Assembly (NCBI GenBank): GCA_041586735.1 | Contig: JBFGZQ010000016.1 | Span: forward strand, 1-64,000 | DNA: 64,000 bases | Origin: Motiliproteus sp041586735 | GTDB taxonomy: Bacteria; Pseudomonadota; Gammaproteobacteria; Pseudomonadales; Balneatricaceae | Direction of reading: 5' to 3' | Shown: piece after piece, positions 1 through 8,406 of the stretch | Layout: every line of letters starts with the position of its first letter | Numbering within the stretch: position 1 is the first letter of the stretch | The notes under the pieces: model-generated | Databases searched by the model: none | The model's input: the letters and a program-made list of their open reading frames with translations, nothing else | What the model was told of the DNA's origin: nothing | Position numbers and translations under genes: made by a program

Positions 1-135
1 TCCTTCAAGATAAGGTTTCACCAGGGCCTCGAGCCCTCTAAAGAGCCGTTCAAGACCAGGACGTTGATAGGTTGGGTGTGTAAGCGCTGTGAGGCGTTGA
101 GCTAACCAATACTAATTGCTCGTGCGGCTTGACCA
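1..135 (+). rRNA. rrl: 23S ribosomal RNA, 3' end (partial)
   Basis: The first 135 bases match the conserved 3' end of bacterial 23S rRNA: the segment around GTTGATAGGTTGGGTGTG, followed by GTAAGCG, GCGTTGAGCTAACC and TACTAAT, is close to the E. coli 23S terminus. The rest of the gene lies left of the window. The exact 3' end is placed by analogy. It is followed about 140 nt later by 5S rRNA, the usual order in an rRNA operon. Confidence 0.93.
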
Positions 136-272
136 TATAACACCAAAGCGGTGTTAATGACGCAATAGAACAAGCTAAACAAAGATATAGACATAACCAG
201 ATAGAGTTTGATCGACACAACGAACAGTTCAAGATAGCGCTTCAATCGAAACCAACAGATCCACGACTTTTT

Positions 273-390
273 TGCTTGGCGACCATAGCGAATTGGAACC
301 ACCTGATACCATTCCGAACTCAGCAGTGAAACGATTTAGCGCCGATGGTAGTGTGGGGTCTCCCCATGTGAGAGTAGGACATCGCCAAGC
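273..390 (+). rRNA. rrf: 5S ribosomal RNA
   Basis: About 118 nt with the complementary ends TGCTTGGCGA and TCGCCAAGC that form helix I, and the conserved internal blocks GAACC, CCATTCCGAACTCAG and GAGAGTAGG. Length and sequence are typical of gammaproteobacterial 5S rRNA. It is directly downstream of 23S and directly upstream of a strong intrinsic terminator, so this is the end of the rRNA operon. Confidence 0.95.
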
Positions 391-403
391 GCCTATTACG
401 CAT

Positions 404-433
404 ATCCCTGACTGGAAACAGTCAGGGATTTTT
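404..433 (+). terminator. Rho-independent terminator of the rRNA operon
   Basis: An 11-bp perfect stem, ATCCCTGACTG paired with CAGTCAGGGAT around a GAAA tetraloop, is followed by a short T run. It begins 14 nt after the 5S gene. Confidence 0.93.
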
Positions 434-591
434 GCGTTCTGGAGTCCGGCTTTCCGAAAGACGAAGGCGTCAGCCCGACTGCTTGGCAAGAGCGTCGCTG
501 GCCAGAATGAGGCTACCTCCATCGGGGCATATCTCGTCGCTTTTGATAATGGTATATTTGACGCGGTAACCGAATTTAAGGAAACGTCATT

Positions 592-966
592 TTGAATAAG
601 ACTCAATACTTCTACCGTACAGCCATTATCACCCGAAAAAATAATAAGGTGGCGCTCGCCAATATTGATAATCCTGAGGAGACCTCACCTCTGGATGATT
701 GGTTGGGCATCGTTGTCTCCTTGGCGGACGGCGCCCACAGTATTCAAGAACTGATTGAGTATTTGACCGGCCACTATTCTGGAAAGGCACCTCAGGAGCT
801 GGAAAAGACCCTGGAATCGGTTTTTGAGCGTCTCAGCGATGGCAAATTGATCCGCTTAAGTGATGCACCTGTTACCCTGCCTTATTATCTAGCATCCCCG
901 ATAGAATTGCTGGATATCGCCAAAGCCAAAGAGCTGATGCACGAAGACGGTTATACCCAGCACTGA
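592..966 (+). CDS. Small PqqD-like protein (winged-helix, RRE-type fold suspected)
   Basis: A 124-residue soluble protein starting at a TTG codon with an AAGGA ribosome binding site 9 nt upstream; no signal peptide or membrane segment. The middle (about residues 35-85: GIVVSLADGAHS, then QELIEYL, then VFERLSDGKLIRL) has the spacing of PqqD-type winged-helix domains, which bind leader peptides in peptide-modification pathways but also occur alone. No modification enzyme or precursor peptide is visible beside it. It stands alone between the rRNA terminator and the convergent narL gene. The PqqD resemblance is judged from pattern only; the protein could equally be an unrelated small alpha/beta protein. 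Confidence 0.6.
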   Translation: MNKTQYFYRTAIITRKNNKVALANIDNPEETSPLDDWLGIVVSLADGAHSIQELIEYLTGHYSGKAPQELEKTLESVFERLSDGKLIRLSDAPVTLPYYLASPIELLDIAKAKELMHEDGYTQH

Positions 967-1233
967 AGCGACCTGCCTGGTGCCACATAACCCCGGGGCC
1001 GTTGTTTAGCGCTGTGTTAGTTCTGTCATCGCAGTGCTATGCTGGTCGTTCTGCGAGTCGTGAATCGGTGCTGTGCAGCCCTTCACGCAAAGACTTCCAG
1101 CACAATTACCTTTAAGAGTGCTCTGCGGACGTTTGATCGGCAGGCAAGGTCTGGTAACTCGGTGTTGTCGGCCTCATGCAAGACCCTACTCGACAAAATA
1201 GCACCTTGCTACTGCTACAGGCAGTAACGACCT

Positions 1234-1878
1234 TTAGTTGAGCTTATTCTCCACCGCCCACACGGCGGCTTCTACCCGCGACTTTAGGTTCATCTTTTTT
1301 AACAGATTTTTAACATGCACTTTCACCGTACCCTCGGTAATCTCAAACTTGCGACCGATCTGCTTGTTGCTGCTGCCGACGGAAATCTGTTTGAGAATCT
1401 CCTTTTCGCGCTTGGTGAGGCTGCCGATTTCCGATGATTTCGGTACTTTGGGATCGCTGCGTAGCTGCAGTGCCAGAATGTGCATCAACTCGGGGCTCAG
1501 TACCAGCTGCCCAGAGATTGCGCTGTGTATTCGTTCCAGCAGATCTTCCGGTTCCATATCCTTGAGCAGATAGCCATCGGCACCGTTACGTAAAGCGTTG
1601 ACCACGTCCTCACTCTCATTAGATACGGTGAACATGATGATCTTGGCGTCGACATCGTTCTCCCGTAGCAACTTTAGGCTCTGGATGCCGTCCATGCCCT
1701 TCATATTGAGATCCATCAATACCACATCAGGCGATTGCTCCAGCACCGTAGTGAGCGCATCTTGGCCGTTACTGGCTTCGCCCACCACCTTGAAGCTGGG
1801 TTCCAGAGCCAATAGCTGAATGATGCCCTGGCGCATCAACGGATGGTCATCAACAATAACGATCTTGGTCTCTTGCAT
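1234..1878 (-). CDS. narL: Nitrate/nitrite response regulator NarL
   Basis: A 214-residue two-component regulator. The receiver domain (about 1-125) has the acidic pair D10/D11, phosphorylation site D56 in VLMDLNM, T84 and K106. The C-terminal LuxR/NarL-type helix-turn-helix (about 148-210) contains LTKREKEIL and the recognition helix region EGTVKVHVKNLL. NarL-family regulators bind TACYNMT heptamers and control nitrate respiration. It lies 60 nt downstream of the sensor gene narX on the same strand, so the two are almost certainly cotranscribed. A matching palindromic binding site is present upstream of narK1 in this window, which supports the NarL assignment over other LuxR-type regulators. 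Confidence 0.93.
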   Translation of the reverse strand: MQETKIVIVDDHPLMRQGIIQLLALEPSFKVVGEASNGQDALTTVLEQSPDVVLMDLNMKGMDGIQSLKLLRENDVDAKIIMFTVSNESEDVVNALRNGADGYLLKDMEPEDLLERIHSAISGQLVLSPELMHILALQLRSDPKVPKSSEIGSLTKREKEILKQISVGSSNKQIGRKFEITEGTVKVHVKNLLKKMNLKSRVEAAVWAVENKLN

Positions 1879-1938
1879 TATGATTCCTCTATACCCTCTT
1901 TGGTGACGATCACTGTTCTCGGTCAGTCTCCTAGTGGC

Positions 1939-3801
1939 TTAACCCTGTAGCTCATGCAACTCGTTACAGGCCAGTGGGGTGAACTCCAACTCGACGCAGG
2001 TTCCTGAGGGTTGTACGCGATGGACGTTGAGCCGGCCTTTCAGACTATCGGCCCGATCCTGCATGATTGTCAGACCGTAGTGGGCGGTTTTTTTAGGGGT
2101 GTCTGGAATGCCAATGCCATTATCACGTACCTGGACCTGAACTGTATCCTGGGCGTGGTTAAACACCGAAATTGTTACCCTGTCGGCCTGAGAATGATGC
2201 AGAGCATTGGATAGCGCTTCGCGTACAATTTGAATCACATTCACCTCCTCATTCGGGCTCAGTGCCCATTGCGACAAGGCGTATTCTAGCGTCACCAGGA
2301 ACGCCCCCTTGCGGTTAAACTCCTCCACAGTGCTATTTAGCGTCGGCTCAAGACCAGAACCGTCGGTGGTCAAACGGAAGGTAGTTAGTAGTTCACGCAA
2401 CTGGCGGTAGGCAGAATTTAGACCATTGCTCAGTTCATTGAGCACGGCATCGGTTTTTTCCACCGGTGCCTGGTTGCGTTGTAACGTTTTAAACCGAGTC
2501 ACCTGGATTTTCAGATACGAAAGCGCCTGGGCCAGGGAGTCGTGCAGCTCCCGAGCGATCACTGCACGCTCCTCCATTAACACGATGCGACGCTGCTGCT
2601 CAGTGTGTTTACTCAGTCGCAGGCGAGTGGCGAATGAGTCTGCCACGGTCTCCATCAGCTGTTGCTCCCACTTTTCAATGGTACCCTGGGTTTTGGCCTG
2701 CAGTGTACCGAAGTGTTTTTCGTTATCGCGAATAGGGAAAAGATGAAATGTATTTTCAACATCGCCCCCCGGCTTGTTTTCGCAGGCATCACAATTATCA
2801 CACAGTGGCAGGGAGTAAGGCCTGCTATATAGGTTGGACTGCCCTGCAGTGCTGATTAGCAGCACGTTGCCCAGACTCGGTTTTTCAACACAGAGTTGGA
2901 TATCGGTTAGCGTGGTGGCGCTTTCAAGTTGCGCGAGGATTTTTGTGAATTGGTTTTCCGGGTACTGGTCGTAATTCAGACGCTGAGTAATATCGTAGAC
3001 TAGCGCTAGAGCATTGTTGGCCTGCGTCAGCTTTAGGGTCTTGCTGGCAACACGCTGTTCCAGATCTTCGTAGAGCTTGGACAACTCACCGGTCATTAGA
3101 TTGAAGGACTCTCCCAGCAGCCCTAGCTCATCATCACCCTGATAAGTGACCCGGGTCGACAGGTCGCCACGGCGAATTTTTTCTGCCGCTAGCACCAGAT
3201 CATTCAATGGTGTAACGATCGTCATTCGCAGACCGTACATAGCGATGACCATTACCATCACTACGCCGAACATACTGATCCCTCCCACCGTTCGTAACAG
3301 CGAGATTTTCGCCTCCGCCTTCTGTTGAATCAGCGATACCAGCTGATCAACATCATTGACGAAGTCATCCACCAGCACCAGAAATGCCTGGCGATTGCTC
3401 TCCAGCTGCAAATCGGCAGGATCCAGTAACGGCTCCATTTTCTGGGTCCACAAATCCGTTACTTTTCGGTAGGCGGGTAATAGCGGATGATGACTACCGG
3501 CGATGCGAATGTATTGCTGTAGCTGATGACTGTTTAATTTTGTTTTAAATGTCTTTGTTTCATTTTCCAGTTTTATAAGGTCAACGGGGGACGATGCGGT
3601 CAACACCGTGGCGATTCGAAACACCTGCATACGCAGGGAGCCTGCAAGGTTGATAGTGGAGGCATCGCCGTCCGTGCTTTCGGTGACGATCACCGACGCC
3701 AGCCAGCTGAAAAACACCAGCATGCCGACACCCAGCAGAATCAAACCGGCTCGAAAGACGATCGACCGGTGTTTAGTCAATCCGCCGTTGTCACTTTGCA
3801 C
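1939..3801 (-). CDS. narX: Nitrate/nitrite sensor histidine kinase NarX
   Basis: A 620-residue membrane sensor. Visible parts: transmembrane segment about 18-40; periplasmic P-box (about 46-62, INLAGSLRMQ) that binds nitrate/nitrite; second membrane segment about 171-190; HAMP linker about 191-245; a central region with a cysteine cluster (C334, C337, C340) that is characteristic of NarX rather than NarQ; HisKA_3 dimerisation box with phospho-acceptor H420 in ARELHDSLAQ; and a HATPase domain with DNGIGIP. The start is GTG, supported by a CGGAGG ribosome site. It should phosphorylate the NarL encoded just downstream. Confidence 0.94.
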   Translation of the reverse strand: MQSDNGGLTKHRSIVFRAGLILLGVGMLVFFSWLASVIVTESTDGDASTINLAGSLRMQVFRIATVLTASSPVDLIKLENETKTFKTKLNSHQLQQYIRIAGSHHPLLPAYRKVTDLWTQKMEPLLDPADLQLESNRQAFLVLVDDFVNDVDQLVSLIQQKAEAKISLLRTVGGISMFGVVMVMVIAMYGLRMTIVTPLNDLVLAAEKIRRGDLSTRVTYQGDDELGLLGESFNLMTGELSKLYEDLEQRVASKTLKLTQANNALALVYDITQRLNYDQYPENQFTKILAQLESATTLTDIQLCVEKPSLGNVLLISTAGQSNLYSRPYSLPLCDNCDACENKPGGDVENTFHLFPIRDNEKHFGTLQAKTQGTIEKWEQQLMETVADSFATRLRLSKHTEQQRRIVLMEERAVIARELHDSLAQALSYLKIQVTRFKTLQRNQAPVEKTDAVLNELSNGLNSAYRQLRELLTTFRLTTDGSGLEPTLNSTVEEFNRKGAFLVTLEYALSQWALSPNEEVNVIQIVREALSNALHHSQADRVTISVFNHAQDTVQVQVRDNGIGIPDTPKKTAHYGLTIMQDRADSLKGRLNVHRVQPSGTCVELEFTPLACNELHELQG

Positions 3802-4106
3802 GCTAGTACCTCCGAGTAATTAAAATTAATTCAAAAGCTTACAGCAGATCCCCTGGGGAATCTGGACCCAATTTGGTTTGCAGCAATGGCGTTAGCTTAA
3901 GTAAGATTGCCACTGTGGCATTTTATCACGGAGTTCTAAAATGGCCCCATTTAGCAGAATGCAGCTTGCGGTTGATCCTAAATAAGCTACGCGTTAACGG
4001 CCTGCCTTGGGGCTTGGATCATTGTTTTATTGTTGATCTGCGCTCTCATCAAGGTGCTACTGTCATTATCGCCCCCCGACGATAAGCGTGGCGTAAAAAA
4101 GCATAA
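3802..4106. promoter_or_regulatory. Intergenic region upstream of narX
   Basis: About 300 nt without a credible gene; a 70-codon plus-strand frame here has no ribosome site and no recognisable product. It must hold the narX promoter (minus strand). I did not find a convincing FNR site; an inverted TTGAT/ATCAA pair exists but with a 10-nt gap instead of the 4 needed. The narX ribosome site CGGAGG lies at its left end. Confidence 0.4.
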
Positions 4107-4131
4107 AAAAACCATCAGAACGATGGTTTTT
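4107..4131 (-). terminator. Rho-independent terminator after the ribbon-helix-helix-like gene
   Basis: A stem AAAAACCATC paired with GATGGTTTTT around a 5-nt loop. It has A-rich and T-rich arms on both sides, so it could work in both directions. It sits about 50 nt past the stop codon of the small minus-strand gene and separates it from narX. Confidence 0.8.
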
Positions 4132-4181
4132 ACGGGATAGTATTGTCGAGAGTCCCGGTGGGTAGTCAGGGTTCAGGCTTG

Positions 4182-4511
4182 TTAAGTACCGCCAGCATCA
4201 TAGGAAACAGATTCCATCAGCTTGGTCGACTGATCGCGCTCGTACTCCTTTCGTGCTTTATCGAGTTGGTTTCTGACCTCCTCCGGCAATGTCGACAGGG
4301 CCTCTGTCAAGACGATGGTCAGCAGGTCGCCAGCGATACAGTTTGCATCTCGATGATAGGCTGCAGCCAGCGCCTTGAGTTGATGGTGCAGATCGGTGGG
4401 TATAGGCACATGCATTGGGTGTACAGAGGAACTGGTCATATCGCAATGAGGATTCTGTGATCCCTCGGCCGTCAATAACCGTTTTATGTATCCAGAAATT
4501 TGAGTATTCAT
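4182..4511 (-). CDS. Small hypothetical protein, possible ribbon-helix-helix type
   Basis: 109 residues with an excellent ribosome site (AGGAGG, 5-nt spacing). I do not recognise the family. The middle, HVPIPTDLHHQLKALAAAYH followed by a helical stretch, resembles the short strand plus two helices of Arc/CopG-type DNA-binding proteins. The C-terminal third is charged and helical (RNQLDKARKEYERD). It has no signal peptide. It stands alone, with an intrinsic terminator downstream, between the nar structural operon and narXL. A regulatory role in nitrate respiration would be guesswork. Confidence 0.6.
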   Translation of the reverse strand: MNTQISGYIKRLLTAEGSQNPHCDMTSSSVHPMHVPIPTDLHHQLKALAAAYHRDANCIAGDLLTIVLTEALSTLPEEVRNQLDKARKEYERDQSTKLMESVSYDAGGT

Positions 4512-4892
4512 AAAGCCTCCTAAAGAATATTCCTGCTACCTCCTGCCATCAGGCGGACCATGATTCCGACAGCTTTATCAGAGATAACGGTTCAATCAGT
4601 AATAGGTATAGGGGTTAACCCGAGAGCTGTAAAGTGATCAATACGAAGACTGTTGAGAGTTAGCTGTAGTGAGTTGTAGAGAGCGGTACTGTAGAGAGCA
4701 ACAGTGCGGCGGTGACGCAGCGGAACAACATGTTAACTCAGTGGGTTGATTGAGCAAATTAAGGAATAGAGACTACCCCTGTAGAGGATCCAGCAGCTCC
4801 TGAGCGATATGGCTGGATTCAGGCCCTCTTATTTTAAAAGAAGGAGGTTCATAAAGAAGGCCTGAAATAAAAGAAGGTCTGTTGTCCGAAAG
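4512..4892. other. Intergenic region downstream of the nar accessory genes
   Basis: 381 nt with no gene. It contains a TTCAGGCC / GGCCTGAA inverted repeat (about 4817-4864) with a purine-rich interior, which may end transcription of the operon from the right. It also has the AT-rich promoter zone and AGGAGG site of the next gene, and a loosely repeated GTAGAGAGC motif near 4677-4700. Nothing more definite is visible. Confidence 0.4.
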
Positions 4893-5312
4893 TTATTTTG
4901 GGGTATCGATGAGCAGGGTATTGCCTTCGCGGTCAAAAGCTAGGAAGCGCGAAACACCGCCTTGGCGTATCGCCTCCACCATCATCGCCATCGGCTGTTG
5001 GGCCTCTTCGGTAGTGGGCATCATACCTCCGCGTCCAGATTGACAGGCGGCAAAGACTAGATCCCACTCCTGTCCAGTCTGTTTGGATTCTTCTACCAGG
5101 TTGGCAAATGTGCTCAATTCATCCAGGGCTTTATCGACGCAGATCACTGGCGCCAGAGCTCCGCCGTGACCCTGGTTGAAACCTTCGATCTCGCCCTCAT
5201 CCGCATCCTTGGGGAGTTCTGCTTTGGCAAATACCAGCAGAATTCGCTGTGGTTCCGGCTGCTCTGCTGCGGCTTCCAGCAACTTGTCGTAATTCGAAAT
5301 ATTGATGCTCAT
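4893..5312 (-). CDS. Uncharacterised protein of the nar accessory group
   Basis: 139 residues, soluble and acidic, beginning MSINISNYDKLLEAA. I recall relatives in other proteobacteria carrying the automatic label 'ribonucleotide reductase subunit alpha', which the sequence does not justify: it is far too short and lacks the cysteine and radical-site motifs of RNR. Conserved-looking stretches are EPQRILLVFAKAELP, APVICVDKALDEL and FLAFDREGNTLL. It is the last gene of the run narK1-narK2-narGHJI-ppi-DGC and lies about 100 nt from the DGC gene, so it may be expressed under nitrate-respiring conditions. Function unknown. Confidence 0.7.
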   Translation of the reverse strand: MSINISNYDKLLEAAAEQPEPQRILLVFAKAELPKDADEGEIEGFNQGHGGALAPVICVDKALDELSTFANLVEESKQTGQEWDLVFAACQSGRGGMMPTTEEAQQPMAMMVEAIRQGGVSRFLAFDREGNTLLIDTPK

Positions 5313-5408
5313 AGAGGCTGTCTCAGCTGATTAATACTGCTATTACTACGGTCTTTTAGGTTTTTCTATAATCTTTCTATAGTGTCTTTGGGGGCTGTTA
5401 ATCACTGG

Positions 5409-5831
5409 TTAACGGCTGTCGGTCTTGGGCAACGGTGAATTATTGATATCGGACATTAGCATCGCTTTGATGCGGAGCACATCCGCAGTATCAAAATTCA
5501 GTTTTGGACGCTTTTTGATCCCATACTCCGTCAGGGTGTAATGATAATCGGCAGTGATGTCATGCTGATACAAGCAGCCCTTCACACAATGCAGCGGGCA
5601 ACCGTCCAGGGCAATGATTGGGCGGCCCGATTTTGCTATGCTGATCAGGCTGGCGACACCGCCGCCAACGCCGGCAATACAAGACATCTCCGCTTTTTCT
5701 TCACGGTAGAGTTCGATCGCCACCTGATTTGCCAACTGGGCGATATTGGAACAACCCGAGCAAGCATAGATCAGTGGTAGCGGGGCGCTACTGACGGTGC
5801 TGGTGCTTATCTCGAGCTGCTTATCTGTCAT
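5409..5831 (-). CDS. DGC-domain cysteine-rich protein (putative zinc-binding)
   Basis: 140 residues with six conserved cysteines: C24 and C27 (YACSGCSN), C51, C78 inside the family signature D76-G77-C78, C82 and C86 (DGCPLHCVKGC). This is the pattern of the DGC/'putative zinc-binding protein' family, whose biochemical role is not established. A glycine-rich turn (GVGGGVASL) after C51 is also typical. It begins 15 nt after the parvulin gene stops and is transcribed in the same direction, so it is probably part of the nar transcript. A metal-handling or redox role linked to nitrate reductase is a reasonable inference only. Confidence 0.82.
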   Translation of the reverse strand: MTDKQLEISTSTVSSAPLPLIYACSGCSNIAQLANQVAIELYREEKAEMSCIAGVGGGVASLISIAKSGRPIIALDGCPLHCVKGCLYQHDITADYHYTLTEYGIKKRPKLNFDTADVLRIKAMLMSDINNSPLPKTDSR

Positions 5832-5846
5832 GACATGCCAAATCTA

Positions 5847-6683
5847 TTATTGAACCAATGGCGAATCGGTACCCTGGATATCGATCCCCTCGATCTCCGC
5901 TTCACCAGCAAGAATGCTGATGTATTGGCTGATGGCACGGCGGTATACCTGGTGATCCAGGTAATGGAGGATTTTGTCTTCCACGGCGTTGAAGGGCAGT
6001 GGTTCACCTTCCACCCGGTGATCGACTCGCAGCACATGGTAGCCAAAGGGGGAGCTGATGGGCTTGGTATACAAACCTTCATCTGCCACAAACATCACCT
6101 GCTCAAATTCCGGTACGGTGCTGCCTTTTGTCAGCTGTCCGAGACTGCCGCCGACATCCTTTGAGGGACAGGCGGAATGCTGTCGTGCCAAGGTGGCAAA
6201 TTCTTCGGGTTGGGTCTTCAAAACGTTCAACAGCTGTTCTGCCAGAGCTTTCTGCTCATCGCGTTGTTGTTGATCGTCTGGAGCTGCGGCCAACAAAATA
6301 TGACTGGCTTCGATCAGTACCGGGCTGTTGAATTTGTCGCGATTGGCGTCGAAATAAGCTCTGCATTCGGCTTCTCCCGCTTTGGGGGTGTCGATCTGCT
6401 GATCCAGCAATTGACTGATCACAGCCTCTTCATCAAAGTCTTCATCCACTCCATCGTTGGCTGCAATACCCAAAAGCCCTTCGACTTTGGCTTTCTGTAA
6501 CAGCAGTTCACGAATGACCAGAGCTTCGGCAGCTTGATGAATAGCCAGCTGAAGATTATCAGCCGGGTGGTTTGCGACCTCTCTGGCGATCGCTTCTTCG
6601 CTGATCGAAATCCCATTGACCTTGATCGCCGGAACATCAAATTTGGGTGCCTCGGGGGCTTTGGGAATACTGGAACAAGACAT
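5847..6683 (-). CDS. Parvulin-type peptidyl-prolyl cis-trans isomerase (nitrate reductase associated)
   Basis: 278 residues. An N-terminal helical region (about 1-110, SurA/NifM-like) is followed by a PpiC rotamase domain (about 118-220) with the hallmarks EASHILLAA, LARQHSACPSKDVGGSLGQ, FEQVMF and SPFGYHVLRVD. There is no clear signal peptide; the N terminus MSCSSIPKAPEAP is not hydrophobic, so a cytoplasmic site is likely. Parvulins of this kind directly follow narI in Pseudomonas-type nar operons and are thought to help fold nitrate reductase. Here it lies about 300 nt downstream of narI, with stem-loops between. Confidence 0.88.
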   Translation of the reverse strand: MSCSSIPKAPEAPKFDVPAIKVNGISISEEAIAREVANHPADNLQLAIHQAAEALVIRELLLQKAKVEGLLGIAANDGVDEDFDEEAVISQLLDQQIDTPKAGEAECRAYFDANRDKFNSPVLIEASHILLAAAPDDQQQRDEQKALAEQLLNVLKTQPEEFATLARQHSACPSKDVGGSLGQLTKGSTVPEFEQVMFVADEGLYTKPISSPFGYHVLRVDHRVEGEPLPFNAVEDKILHYLDHQVYRRAISQYISILAGEAEIEGIDIQGTDSPLVQ

Positions 6684-6886
6684 AATTCGACCTCTAGATC
6701 GGGGTGGTACTTCAATAACGACTGTTCGAATAAGACCTGATAATTATAACAAATTACGCGGGCTGGTAACTTGGAGTTGGTCGATTAGATCCTATTGGAA
6801 CAGGTTTTATTGGGTTTTTGAGCAAAAAATTGGAGCATTCTGAGCGTGATGGATGAGCGACCTCTATTTCTCGACCACTCAAATGA

Positions 6887-6946
6887 ATGACCTCCGAGCC
6901 GGAGGTCATCATTGAAGGCGTGGCCTGCTTGATAGCAGGCTGCGCC
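6887..6946 (-). terminator. Two consecutive stem-loops after narI (partial terminator or mRNA stabiliser)
   Basis: First hairpin: ATGACCTCCG / CGGAGGTCAT, 10 bp with a 3-nt loop. Second: GCCTGCT / AGCAGGC around TGAT, extended by outer GGCG/CGCC pairs. Neither is followed by a T run on the minus strand. They lie between narI and the parvulin gene and could reduce readthrough or protect the 3' end of the narGHJI message. Confidence 0.55.
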
Positions 6947-6977
6947 TGTTAGCTAACTATTTACGTCCGCTTAGCTA

Positions 6978-7661
6978 TTAACGGTGCGTCTTCTGGCGGA
7001 CTAGCTGATAGCTACGACCCAGATACCAGACCGGTGCACTGATGACGTGAACCAGACGGGTGAAGGGGAAAACCAGCAACAGGGTCATGCCGAAGAATAC
7101 GTGCAGTTTGTAGATAAGACCTACAGGTTCCATAGCAACGGCTGCGTCAGTGATCTGGAAGGTCACGATACTCTGCGCCCAAGTGCCCAGCAGTACCATA
7201 ACAGAACCGTCCATGTGACCGGCTGATGCAAAGATAGTCGCCAGACCTAGCAGCAGTTGAATCAACAGCAACCAGAGGATAGCGATATCAGACATGGAGC
7301 TGGTGGCACGGATCCGTGGATCCGTCATCCGCCGTTTCAGCAGCATGACCAGACCGTACAAACACAGCAGGCCGAAGAGACCACCGGAAATCATTGCCAA
7401 CAGTTGCTTAGCGCCTGTTGAAATGAAGTGATGGTAGATCGACGCGGGTGTCAGCAATCCCACAAAGTGTCCCATCAGCACGAAGATGATACCGACGTGA
7501 AAACAGTTGCTAGCAAGACGCAGGTCGTTGCGCAGCAGCTGACTGGAGCCCGAGCGCCAGGTGTATTGCTCCCGATCGAAACGGATTAGGCTTCCAAGCA
7601 GCAACACTATGATCGCAACGTAGGGATAGATCCCGAATAACAGCATATTTGAGTAAGACAT
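6978..7661 (-). CDS. narI: Respiratory nitrate reductase gamma subunit (cytochrome b) NarI
   Basis: 227 residues, five transmembrane segments. It anchors NarGH in the membrane and passes quinol electrons through two b haems. Haem ligands are visible at H55 and H65 (CFHVG, MGHFVG) and H187 and H205 (LHVFFG, LVHVISAP), nearly identical in position to E. coli NarI. I chose the ATG whose upstream GGAG lies 6 nt away; an in-frame GTG four codons earlier would overlap that ribosome site. It begins 20 nt after narJ. Confidence 0.96.
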   Translation of the reverse strand: MSYSNMLLFGIYPYVAIIVLLLGSLIRFDREQYTWRSGSSQLLRNDLRLASNCFHVGIIFVLMGHFVGLLTPASIYHHFISTGAKQLLAMISGGLFGLLCLYGLVMLLKRRMTDPRIRATSSMSDIAILWLLLIQLLLGLATIFASAGHMDGSVMVLLGTWAQSIVTFQITDAAVAMEPVGLIYKLHVFFGMTLLLVFPFTRLVHVISAPVWYLGRSYQLVRQKTHR

Positions 7662-7681
7662 AATAATCTCCACACTTTTTA

Positions 7682-8404
7682 TTAGTGGTTCTGAGCGCTT
7701 CTCGTTTCAGACACCCACGTGATTGGGACCGCCTGATCGTTGTTTTTGGGCGTTTGGTAGGTTTGTGGGCGGCAGGCGGCCTCTGGCTCTTGATTCGCCA
7801 TGAATGTTACCTGCTCCTCCTCCCAGACCTTATCCATCGCTTCCAGCGTATCGTCGCGCTCCTCAACGGCGGCTTGTGCTTTCAGGCGATCGATATCCAC
7901 TTCAGCACCACTGATGATCAGCAACGCATCAAACAACACCGAATACAGGCTGTTGCGCTCCTGCAAGCGGGCGCTGATCACTCCGAAGATGTGACCCACG
8001 TCCGCCAAGCCCTGGCGCGCCTCGATATCCGGGCGTTGAGCCAGAAACTCCAGAAACAGCGGGATATAGTCGGGTAGTTCACGAACCGCAATGTCATAGC
8101 CATTGCGTTCGTAGTTGGACATCAGGTCTACCATCGCCTGGCCACGATCACGGCTTTCGCCGTGAACATGCTCAAACATCAGCAGCGACACTGAACGACC
8201 CCGGTCAAACAGAACCCCGTACTCTTCCTGAACTTCCATCAGATCGCGACGGCAGACGGAGTCCACCAGTACGACCATCTGTTCGCGTACTGCAGGAGGA
8301 CTCTCCTTTGCCGCGCGAACTTCCTCGCAAAGCTCTGTAGCAAACTGCTGCAGCTCTTGCGAGGGGTAGTTCATCAGTACTGATATAACTTTAAGAATAT
8401 TCAT
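7682..8404 (-). CDS. narJ: Nitrate reductase assembly chaperone NarJ
   Basis: 240 residues, soluble. NarJ is the dedicated chaperone for molybdenum cofactor insertion into NarG and for membrane attachment. The family pattern is clear: MNILKVISVLMNYPSQELQ at the N terminus, FDRGRSVSLLMFEHVHGESRDRGQAM, and ELPDYIPLFLEFLA. A longer reading frame exists upstream, but the ATG used here is 2 nt past the narH stop and matches family N termini. The C-terminal 30 residues are polar and variable. Confidence 0.95.
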   Translation of the reverse strand: MNILKVISVLMNYPSQELQQFATELCEEVRAAKESPPAVREQMVVLVDSVCRRDLMEVQEEYGVLFDRGRSVSLLMFEHVHGESRDRGQAMVDLMSNYERNGYDIAVRELPDYIPLFLEFLAQRPDIEARQGLADVGHIFGVISARLQERNSLYSVLFDALLIISGAEVDIDRLKAQAAVEERDDTLEAMDKVWEEEQVTFMANQEPEAACRPQTYQTPKNNDQAVPITWVSETRSAQNH

Positions 8405-8406
8405 GG

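Noticed and set aside
1039..1227. 62-codon plus-strand frame between the PqqD-like gene and narL
   Set aside because: No ribosome site, atypical composition and no recognisable product; it lies in the convergent gap.
4033..4052. TTGAT/ATCAA inverted pair as an FNR/Anr box
   Set aside because: The gap between half sites is 10 nt, whereas FNR boxes need 4.
3873..4085. 70-codon plus-strand frame upstream of narX
   Set aside because: No ribosome site or family pattern; it occupies the narX promoter region.
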